The notes under the pieces: model-generated
What the model was told of the DNA's origin: nothing
Database searches by the model: none
What the model saw: the letters and a program-made list of their open reading frames with translations, nothing else
Shown: piece after piece, positions 25,269 to 31,648 of the stretch
How the letters are laid out: the number at the start of each line of letters is the position of its first letter
Numbering within the stretch: the stretch's first letter is position 1
Source of the DNA: Gammaproteobacteria bacterium
Lineage (GTDB): Bacteria > Pseudomonadota > Gammaproteobacteria > Steroidobacterales > GCA-2729495
Assembly: GCA_020853135.1 (NCBI GenBank)
Contig: JADYZO010000151.1
Span: 1-34,845, forward strand
DNA length: 34,845 nt
Reading direction: 5' to 3'
Translations under genes and position numbers: made by a program

Positions 25269-25357
25269 GGTCCTGTTCCTACGCCGGTACTAACCGGATC
25301 AGGTTCAAAGGGTTCCCGCCACGCGGGTCTCAGGCTCTCCGGGAGCCACCCCTCAGA
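25268..25357 (-). promoter_or_regulatory. TPP (THI-box) riboswitch
   Basis: On the minus strand the conserved core elements occur in order. TGAGGGGTGGCTCCC forms the 5' side, CTGAGA lies at 25333-25328, and a variable stem follows. Then come ACCCTTTGAACCTGATCCGG and TTAGTACCGGCGTAGGAA, which differ only slightly from the consensus ACCCTT-GAACCTGATCTGGATAATGCCAGCGTAGGGA. Thiamine pyrophosphate binding shuts down expression in bacteria, in Gram-negatives usually by hiding the ribosome binding site. The 3' arm contains AGGA, the only good ribosome binding site before ATG 25268, so translational control is likely. It governs the receptor, YkoF-like, permease and kinase genes. Confidence 0.95.
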
Positions 25358-25364
25358 CGCGCAC

Positions 25365-25392
25365 ATCATAACCGGGATGGGTAAACTGTCCC
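25365..25392 (-). promoter_or_regulatory. Candidate sigma-70 promoter of the thiamine operon
   Basis: On the minus strand GGGACA (4 of 6) is followed after 16 bases by TATGAT (5 of 6). Transcription would begin about seven bases on, just before the first stem of the TPP riboswitch, which is the expected place. It lies between the divergent riboswitch operon and the amidohydrolase gene. Confidence 0.55.
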
Positions 25393-25416
25393 CCGATTTT
25401 TCCCGGGAACCCCGCC

Positions 25417-26286
25417 ATGAGCCAAGCCGCCGATTACCAGGCCATCGACGCCGTCGTCAACATCTGGACCGAGGAGGCGCTGTCGAAGCGGCCGAACTGG
25501 GGCGCGTCGTTCTTCTCCGGGAAGATGAACGCCGACCAGAACCTCATCGCCAATCCGCTCAGCCTCGAGGCGATGCTCGACCAGCTCGATGCCGCGGGCA
25601 TCGAGATCGCCTTCCTCATCGCCGCCCGCTCGGGCCGGCCGGGGCTGCCGGGCTGCTACCACATGCCCTACGACGTCGTCGCGCGTGCGGTGGCGAAGTA
25701 CCCGAAGCGCTTTCGCGCGCTGGCGGGAATCGACCCCTTCACCGGCATGAAGGGCGTGCGCGAGTTCGAGTCCGCCGTGAAGAACGACGGCTTCATCGGC
25801 GCGCATCTCTATCCGCACTGGTTCGAACTGGCGCCCGACCACGCGAAGTACTACCCCTTCTACACCAAGTGCTGCGAGCTCGACGTGCCGATCCAGATGC
25901 AGGTGGGCCAGTCGATGATCTACGCGCCGGACTTCCCCTGCCGCAGCGTGGGCCGGCCGATCACGCTGGATGCGGTGGCCTGCGACTTCCCGGAGCTCAA
26001 GCTCATCGGCATCCACGTCGGCATCCCCTGGACCGAGGAAATGATCGCCATGGCGTGGAAGCACAGGAACGTGTACATCGGCTGCGATGCACACCGGCCG
26101 AAGTACTGGCCCGAGAGCTTCAAGCGCTACATCAACACCCAGGGGCAGGACAAGGTGATCTTCGGCACCGACTTCCCGGTGCTGCCCTTCAAGCGCACCA
26201 TCGAGGACATTGACGCGCTGGGCCTCAAGCCCGAAGCACGCCGCAAGCTGCTGCGCGACAACGTCGTGCGGATCTACGGGCTGTAA
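25417..26286 (+). CDS. Amidohydrolase-2 family TIM-barrel protein
   Basis: 289 residues. The pattern is that of PF04909-type metal-dependent hydrolases/decarboxylases: LDQLDAAGIEIAFLIAARSG, PKRFRALAGIDPF, GFIGAHLYPHWFELAPDH, LKLIGIHVGIPWTEEM and the closing IFGTDFPVLPFKRTIED with its metal/catalytic Asp. The usual N-terminal HxH metal motif is absent: after AIDA the sequence is VVNIWTEE. The His residues of HLYPH and GIHVG and the Asp of GTDFP are present. The protein may therefore use one metal differently or act as a decarboxylase or lactonase. The substrate is unknown. It is divergent from the thiamine operon and convergent with the CoA-transferase gene. Confidence 0.82.
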   Translation: MSQAADYQAIDAVVNIWTEEALSKRPNWGASFFSGKMNADQNLIANPLSLEAMLDQLDAAGIEIAFLIAARSGRPGLPGCYHMPYDVVARAVAKYPKRFRALAGIDPFTGMKGVREFESAVKNDGFIGAHLYPHWFELAPDHAKYYPFYTKCCELDVPIQMQVGQSMIYAPDFPCRSVGRPITLDAVACDFPELKLIGIHVGIPWTEEMIAMAWKHRNVYIGCDAHRPKYWPESFKRYINTQGQDKVIFGTDFPVLPFKRTIEDIDALGLKPEARRKLLRDNVVRIYGL

Positions 26287-26299
26287 GGAAAAGGTGTCA

Positions 26300-26385
26300 C
26301 GTAAAAGGTGTCAGACTTATTTATTGACACTGCAGCGCGTAGCCTTCAAATGTCGTAGAAATAAATAAGTCTGACACCTTTTACG
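26300..26385. repeat. 26-bp perfect inverted repeat between convergent genes
   Basis: The left arm 26300-26325 (CGTAAAAGGTGTCAGACTTA plus TTTATT) and the right arm 26360-26385 are exact reverse complements around a 34-base loop. A second partial copy, AAAAGGTGTCA at 26289-26299, and GACGCCCTTTTC at 26388-26399 extend the pairing imperfectly, so the element spans the whole 113-base gap between the two stop codons. The arms are AT-rich in a GC-rich neighbourhood. It could serve as a bidirectional terminator, but its length and composition suggest a REP/MITE-like mobile repeat. Confidence 0.9.
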
Positions 26386-26399
26386 CCTGACGCCCTTTT

Positions 26400-27593
26400 C
26401 TAGCCTTGCAGCGTGGCGCCGGAGGCGAGCAGGGCGTCGATCTCGGCGGGGGTGAGGCCGGCCTCGCGCAGCACCTCGGTGCTGTGCTCGCCGAGCCGCG
26501 GCTGCAGCCGGCGCACGTCGGCGGGGGTCTCGGAGAAGGTATAGGGGAAGCGCGTCATGCGCAGCCGTCCCTCGGTGGGGTGGTCGACCTCCTGCCAGAA
26601 GTCCACGGCCTTGAGGTGCGGGTCGCTCACCAGCCCCTCGAGCGTGTTCACCGCGTTGGTGGGCACGCTGGTCTTGCCGAAGAGCTCCAGCCACTCCCCG
26701 GTGGTGCGGGTCGCCATGATCTTTGCCGTCTCGCTGTAGGTGTCGTCGATGTTGGCCACCCGCCTGGCGAGCGTGACGAAGCGCGGGTCGCTGATGAGCT
26801 CGGGATGGCCCACGACCTTGCAGAAGGTCTCCCAGTGGTTGTCGAGGTACGGCAGGATGGCGATGTAGCCATCCAGCGTCTTGTAGGGCTTGCGGTGGTG
26901 GCTCATGAGGCGCGTGTAGCCCGCGGTGCCGATCGGCGGCTCGAAGCTCATGCCCCAGAGGTGCTCGGCCATGACGTAGTAGACCATGGTCTCGAACATC
27001 GGCACCTCGATCTCCTGCCCCTTGCCGGTGCGCTCGCGGCTGAACAGCGCGGCGGTCACCGCCTGCACCACCGCCATGGCGGTGGTCTTGTCGGCGACGA
27101 TGGTGGGCAGGTAGCGCGGCTCGCCGAGCACCATCTCGTTCAGCATGGCGATGCCGCTGATGGCCTGGATGGAGTCGTCGAGCGCCCCGCGGATGCCATA
27201 GGGCCCCTTCTGGCCATAGCCATAGCTGCCGCAGTAGATGATCCTGGGGTTGACCGCCTTGAAGTCCTGGTAGGTGAGCCGCAGCTTCTCCATCACCTGG
27301 GCGCGGTTGTTGTGGATCACCACGTCGCAGGACGCGGCGATCTTCAGCACCGCCTCGCGCGCCGCCGGCTCCTTGACGTCGAGCACCACGCTGCGCTTGT
27401 TGCGGTTGCAGGTGAGGTAGAGGGCTGCCATGCCCTTGTTGCGGTAGGCGCCGAGCGTGCGGTTGCTGTCACCGCGTGGCGGCTCGATCTTGATGACCTC
27501 GGCACCCATGTCCGCGAGGATCTGGCAGGCCCAGGGGCCGAGCACGACCGCGGACATTTCGAGGATCTTGACGCCTGCGAGTGGACCGGACAT
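26400..27593 (-). CDS. CaiB/BaiF family CoA-transferase (class III)
   Basis: 397 residues. It starts MSGPLAGVKILEMSAVVLGP, the standard family opening, followed by ILADMGAEVIKIEPPRGDSN, NRNKRSVVLDVKEPAAREAV and CDVVIHNNR. The catalytic Asp lies in RGALDDSIQAISGIA after YGQKGPYG, as in formyl-CoA transferase. Class III enzymes move CoA between carboxylic acids or bile-acid/steroid-type acids and their thioesters in the cytoplasm. The actual acids cannot be told from the sequence. It is convergent with the amidohydrolase-like gene across the inverted repeat and has no obvious tie to EPS synthesis. No good ribosome binding site is seen before ATG 27593, but this start is conserved in the family. 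Confidence 0.9.
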   Translation of the reverse strand: MSGPLAGVKILEMSAVVLGPWACQILADMGAEVIKIEPPRGDSNRTLGAYRNKGMAALYLTCNRNKRSVVLDVKEPAAREAVLKIAASCDVVIHNNRAQVMEKLRLTYQDFKAVNPRIIYCGSYGYGQKGPYGIRGALDDSIQAISGIAMLNEMVLGEPRYLPTIVADKTTAMAVVQAVTAALFSRERTGKGQEIEVPMFETMVYYVMAEHLWGMSFEPPIGTAGYTRLMSHHRKPYKTLDGYIAILPYLDNHWETFCKVVGHPELISDPRFVTLARRVANIDDTYSETAKIMATRTTGEWLELFGKTSVPTNAVNTLEGLVSDPHLKAVDFWQEVDHPTEGRLRMTRFPYTFSETPADVRRLQPRLGEHSTEVLREAGLTPAEIDALLASGATLQG

Positions 27594-27682
27594 CTGCGTG
27601 GGTCTTCCTGTCTGGCAACGGCGGGGGCGGCCCCGCCTGGGGCGTGGCGCTCTCGGGCGCCTCTAGCGGGAGTCGCGTGCTG

Positions 27683-27702
27683 CCGGCGGCATCGGCCGCC
27701 GG
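27683..27702 (-). terminator. Hairpin directly after the small unknown gene
   Basis: On the minus strand CCGGCGGC pairs perfectly with GCCGCCGG over a 4-base loop, three bases beyond the stop codon at 27706. No T tract follows. It could stabilise or end the small gene's transcript. Confidence 0.3.
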
Positions 27703-27705
27703 GGC

Positions 27706-27963
27706 TCAGAACACGACGCGGTGCTTGCGGCGCGGCTCGCGCGGCAGCTCGGCGGGCCCGATCTGCCGCATCTGGTCGAAGCTCACGCTGAAGCCGCGGG
27801 TCTGGATGCGCTCGAGGAAGGCCGCATAGCGGCGGGCGCGCCGGGGCGCGTCCGTGATGTTCATGCGCTGGGCAATGTGCTTGTAGCGCAACTTCTGCTC
27901 GCCTGCCTCGGCACGCAGCCAGCGGGCCACGGCGGGGCTCTTCTTGTGGGCAATCAGCTTCAT
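27706..27963 (-). CDS. Small basic protein of unknown function
   Basis: 85 residues. The start ATG 27963 has a good GAGGAAG site 8 bases upstream. The protein is rich in Arg and Lys (MKLIAHKKSPAVARWLRAEA; DAPRRARRYAAFLERI). It has two predicted helical stretches and a tail ending REPRRKHRVVF. The segment YKHIAQRMNI could be a helix-turn-helix-like recognition segment, but I do not recognise a family. It has no signal peptide or membrane segment. It lies 128 bases downstream of the TPR lipoprotein on the same strand and 112 bases upstream of the CoA-transferase, so operon membership is unclear. The ribosome binding site and the lack of any overlapping gene support it being real. Confidence 0.55.
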   Translation of the reverse strand: MKLIAHKKSPAVARWLRAEAGEQKLRYKHIAQRMNITDAPRRARRYAAFLERIQTRGFSVSFDQMRQIGPAELPREPRRKHRVVF

Positions 27964-28091
27964 GGCTGTCTCTTCCTCGCCTGCTTCGGGAATGCACCGG
28001 CCAGGGAACGGCCGGCGCGCGGGGCAGCGCAGGAATATGCCGCCCCGGGCCCGGCCCTGTCAATCCATGGGGCTCCCGCGCCGGCCGCGGC

Positions 28092-30515
28092 TCAGCCCGG
28101 CCCGAGCTTCGCCAGGGCCTCCTTCGCCTCGGCGAGCCCCGGGTAATCGGCCTTGTCGGCCACCGCCTGCTTCAGCTCCTGCTTCGCGCCGGCGGTGTTG
28201 CCGCTGGCGACATAGGCCATCCCGAGGTGGTAGCGCAGCTGCGGGGCCTGGCCGGCAGCGGCGACCGCCCGCTCGAGGAAGCGCACCGCCTGCGGATAGT
28301 CCTTGTTGCGGTAGTAGGCCCAGCCGACGGTGTCGAGCACCGCCGGGTTGTCGCTCTGCTCCAGCGGCTTCGCCAGTTCCAGCGCCCGGGCCCAGCTCGC
28401 CGCATCGCTGCGGTAGTCGAGCAGGAGCGCGGCGAGGTTGTTCGCCGCCACGTCGATCTTCGGGTTCGCCTTCAGCAGCTGCTCGTAGTGGGTGATGGCC
28501 TCGTCGAAGCGCCGCTGCTGCTCGAGCTCCGAGCCGAGCAGCAGGCCAAGATCCGCATTGCCGGGGTTCGCCGCGAGGCCGCGCCGGTAGGCATCGATGC
28601 GCGCCGCCGGGTCATTGGAGTTGATGCCGGCGAGCGCCACCCAGGCCATGCTGGCCTTGGGCTCGGCGGTGACGATCTCCCTGAAGATCTTCTCCGCCGA
28701 AGCCTTGTCGCCGGCCTCGGCCCGCACGCCACCCTCGAGGAACTTCGCCGACAGGTCCTTCGGGTTCGCGATCTGGAAGGCCTGCAGCGCCTTCATGGCC
28801 TCGTCCTTGCGGCCCATGGCATTGAGCGTGCCGACCAGCCCCTCGAGGGCGAGCGACCATTGCGGGTTGCGCTCCAGCGCCTTGCGGAAGGCATCCACGG
28901 CCTCGGCGTTCTTCCCCTGCGCGCGCATGACGCGCGCCAGCTGGAAGAAGCCGACGCCCCGGTCGGCGGGCAGCGCGGCAATGCGCCTGGCCTCGGTCGC
29001 CGCCGCGTCCCACTTCTTCTGCTGGCCGAGCAGGTCGACCAGCCTGACGCCGGCATCGAGGTCGTCCGGGGCCTGCTTGAGGTGGTCGCGCAGCACCTGC
29101 TCGGCGCCGGCCATGTTCTTGTCGGACGCCTCCAGTGCAGCCAGCTCGCGCGGGCCCTCGGCATTCTTCGGGTCGGCGGCGATCAGGCGCCGGTAGGCGT
29201 CCTTGGCGAGCACCTTGTCGTCCATCAACGCGTGGGTGCGCGCCAGCAGGAGCATCGCCCGGGTGTTCTCCGGCTCCTTGCGCATCACGGTGCGGATGTC
29301 GGCGATGGCATCGTCGAACTTCTTGTCGCGCACGCGCAGGCCGGCGCGGATCAGCAGGGCGCTGGCGTTGTCGGGCTCGTCGACCAGCACGCCCTCGATC
29401 AGCGCGCGGCCGGGCTCGACCTCGCCCTTGGCGATCTTCAGCGCCGCCACGCGCACCCGGGCCGCGAGGCCCGGCTTGGACTTCGGGTCGCGCTTCGCCA
29501 GCTCCTCGTAGGCGCTCAGCGCGGCATCGGGCTTGCGGGTGGCCTCGTAGAGCTGCCCGAGGGCGAGGCGCAACTCGGGCTGGTCGGGATCCTCGGCGAC
29601 GAAGGCTTCCAGCGACTGGGTGGCCGCCTCGGGGCTGCGCATCTGGCCGAGGAACTGCGCGAGACCGAGGCGCGCGTTGACATCCTTCGGGTCGGCGGCA
29701 ATCACGCTGCGCATGACCTTCTCGGCATCATCCACCCGCCCCTCGCTGGCGTAGAAACGCGCCAGCTGGTACTGCAGCTCCTCTTCCTTGGGGAAGTCGC
29801 GGATCAGGTCACGGATGCCCTGCTCCACCTCCTCCTTGCGGTTCTGCTGCGCGAGGATGGCGATCCGCACCTGGCGCAGGGGCTTGGCCTTCTCGGCATC
29901 GAGGCGGCCGATGGCGTCATCGAGGACCTTCAGTCCGGCCCCCAGCTCGCCCTTCTGCGCCTCGACGGCCGCGAGCAGCAGGATGGCATCCACGAGGTCC
30001 GGATCCTGTGCCAGCGCGGCATCGAGTTCCTTGCGCCCCTCCTCCATCTTCTTGTCCTGCAGCAGCAGGCGCGCATTGAGCACCCGCACCGTCGGGTCCT
30101 CGGGTGCCAGCCCGGTGGCGGCCTTGGCCTGCTCGCGGGCCTGGTCGAAGGCCTGGCCGAAGAAGTACAGCGTGCCGAGCTTGACGCGTGCCGGGACCAT
30201 CTTCGGATCGGCATCCACCGCGATGAGCAGCTGCTGGATCATCGGGCGGAAGTCCTGCTGCTTCTCGGCGATCTCGGCCAGCAGGAAGTGCGCCTGGGCG
30301 TCCTTGGGGGTGATCTGCACGGCATTCTGGGCCTCGAGCTTGGCCTTCACGTAATCACCCTGCTCGTAGAGCGCCTGCGCCTTCTTCATGTAGTTGGCGG
30401 CGCGTTCCTCCGCCGGCGTGCAGGCCACGAGCACGGTGAATGCGCCGCCGAGCGCGAGTGCCACCAGCCAGCGGGCACGCGGGGCGTGCGGGATCGATAC
30501 CGGATCAGGATTCAT
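28092..30515 (-). CDS. prsT: PEP-CTERM/exosortase-system TPR-repeat lipoprotein (PrsT type)
   Basis: 807 residues from ATG 30515, with GGAG 7 bases upstream and an ATGA overlap with the wecB stop. The upstream extension lies within wecB. The signal segment ends LVAC with the lipidated Cys32. The rest is a near-continuous array of about 20 tetratricopeptide repeats, for example YEQGDYVKAKLEAQNAVQI, YASEGRVDDAEKVMRSVI and YRNKDYPQAVRFLERAV. TPR lipoproteins of roughly this length (family members are often about 900) accompany exosortase/EPS loci and are thought to form a periplasmic scaffold for polymer or protein export. The adjacent overlapping wecB and exosortase genes fit that. The exact partner is unknown. 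Confidence 0.88.
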   Translation of the reverse strand: MNPDPVSIPHAPRARWLVALALGGAFTVLVACTPAEERAANYMKKAQALYEQGDYVKAKLEAQNAVQITPKDAQAHFLLAEIAEKQQDFRPMIQQLLIAVDADPKMVPARVKLGTLYFFGQAFDQAREQAKAATGLAPEDPTVRVLNARLLLQDKKMEEGRKELDAALAQDPDLVDAILLLAAVEAQKGELGAGLKVLDDAIGRLDAEKAKPLRQVRIAILAQQNRKEEVEQGIRDLIRDFPKEEELQYQLARFYASEGRVDDAEKVMRSVIAADPKDVNARLGLAQFLGQMRSPEAATQSLEAFVAEDPDQPELRLALGQLYEATRKPDAALSAYEELAKRDPKSKPGLAARVRVAALKIAKGEVEPGRALIEGVLVDEPDNASALLIRAGLRVRDKKFDDAIADIRTVMRKEPENTRAMLLLARTHALMDDKVLAKDAYRRLIAADPKNAEGPRELAALEASDKNMAGAEQVLRDHLKQAPDDLDAGVRLVDLLGQQKKWDAAATEARRIAALPADRGVGFFQLARVMRAQGKNAEAVDAFRKALERNPQWSLALEGLVGTLNAMGRKDEAMKALQAFQIANPKDLSAKFLEGGVRAEAGDKASAEKIFREIVTAEPKASMAWVALAGINSNDPAARIDAYRRGLAANPGNADLGLLLGSELEQQRRFDEAITHYEQLLKANPKIDVAANNLAALLLDYRSDAASWARALELAKPLEQSDNPAVLDTVGWAYYRNKDYPQAVRFLERAVAAAGQAPQLRYHLGMAYVASGNTAGAKQELKQAVADKADYPGLAEAKEALAKLGPG

Positions 30516-31648
30516 GAGGATGCTCCATGGATTGCGGCCCGCCGGGCCGGCTCGAGGCGGGCGCCCAGGCTGGCCACGCAACGGCCGGCAGTGCGTCCAT
30601 CCCACAATTCAGGCTTGCGCCCGGTTGGCCAGTTGCCGGCCAGCGCCCGGCCGATATTCTCCAACAGCGCCGCCGGCTGCACCAGCCGGTTGGTGCCCTC
30701 GGTCACCGTCACCGGGCGCTCGGTGTTGGGCCGCACGGTCAGGCAGGGGATGCCGAGGTAGGTGGTCTCCTCCTGCAGGCCGCCGGAATCGGTGACCGCC
30801 AGCGCGGCATGGGTCACCAGGCCCATGAACTGCACGTAGCCCAGCGGCTCGACCAGGCGGATGCCGGGCGTGGCCGCCAGCGCATCGTGCAGCCCGAATG
30901 CCTGCAGCTGCTTGCGGGTGCGTGGGTGCACCGGGAACACCAGGTCGATGGTGCGGGCTGCGGCCTGCAGCTGGGCCACCAGCCCGCGCAGCGTCGGTTC
31001 GTCATCCACGTTGGCGGGCCGGTGCAGCGTCACCACGGCGTAGCGCCGCCCGCCGAGGCCGAGGGCGGCCCGGGTGTCATCGGCGGCGATCTTCGCGCGC
31101 AGCAGCTCGAAGGAATCCAGCATGATGTTGCCGACCCGCTCGATGCGCGCGGCGGGCACGCCCTCGCGGCGCAGGTTCTCGTCACCATCCGGCGAGGGGG
31201 TCCAGAGCAGGTCGGCAATGGCATCGGTGACCAGCCGGTTGATCTCCTCCGGCATGCTGCGGTCCCCGCTCCTCAGGCCCGCCTCGAGATGCGCCACCGG
31301 GACGTGCAGCTTGGCGCAGACCAGCGCCACCGCGGCGGTGGAGTTCACGTCACCCACCACGATGGTCCAGTCCGGCCGCTCCTGCAGCGCCACCGGTTCG
31401 TAGGCCATCATCACGCGGCCGGTCTGCTCGGCGTGGCTGCCGCTGCCCACGCAGAGGTGGTGGTACGGCTCGGGCAGGCCGAGATCGGTGAAGAAGGCAT
31501 CCGACATGTTGGCGTCGTAGTGCTGGCCGGTGTGGACGATCCGCGGGTCGAAGCGCGCGTCGGCGGCCAGCGCGTGGTAGAGCGGCGCCACCTTCATGAA
31601 GTTCGGGCGTGCGGCGGCGATGAGGTGGATGAGGGCCGGGCGCGACAT
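30512..31648 (-). CDS. wecB: UDP-N-acetylglucosamine 2-epimerase (non-hydrolysing)
   Basis: 378 residues from ATG 31648, whose A overlaps the exosortase TGA (TGATG). The longer frame upstream is a shadow of the exosortase gene. Typical motifs are LIAAARPNFMKVAPLYHAL, VHTGQHYDANMSDAFF, VVGDVNSTAA, HLEAGLRSGDRSMPEEINR, VTLHRPANVD and TDSGGLQEE. The enzyme interconverts UDP-GlcNAc and UDP-ManNAc in the cytoplasm, providing ManNAc (or, with a dehydrogenase, ManNAcA) for the polymer. No WecC-type dehydrogenase is in the window. It sits between the exosortase and the TPR lipoprotein genes with overlaps at both ends, so these three are strictly co-translated. Confidence 0.93.
   Translation of the reverse strand: MSRPALIHLIAAARPNFMKVAPLYHALAADARFDPRIVHTGQHYDANMSDAFFTDLGLPEPYHHLCVGSGSHAEQTGRVMMAYEPVALQERPDWTIVVGDVNSTAAVALVCAKLHVPVAHLEAGLRSGDRSMPEEINRLVTDAIADLLWTPSPDGDENLRREGVPAARIERVGNIMLDSFELLRAKIAADDTRAALGLGGRRYAVVTLHRPANVDDEPTLRGLVAQLQAAARTIDLVFPVHPRTRKQLQAFGLHDALAATPGIRLVEPLGYVQFMGLVTHAALAVTDSGGLQEETTYLGIPCLTVRPNTERPVTVTEGTNRLVQPAALLENIGRALAGNWPTGRKPELWDGRTAGRCVASLGARLEPARRAAIHGASS

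Noticed and set aside
25199-25369. N-terminal extension of the TonB receptor frame to ATG 25369
   Set aside because: These 57 codons translate the TPP riboswitch, and no signal peptide would be exposed. GTG 25198 has a ribosome binding site and a signal peptide directly behind it.
21668-25384. 1238-residue plus-strand open frame
   Set aside because: It is antisense to the thiamine operon. Its translation is low-complexity, Arg/Ala/Gly-rich and lacks domains. Long stop-free antisense frames are expected at this GC content.
28227-30761. 844-residue plus-strand open frame
   Set aside because: Antisense shadow of the TPR lipoprotein. Its repeat-like look only mirrors the TPR periodicity.
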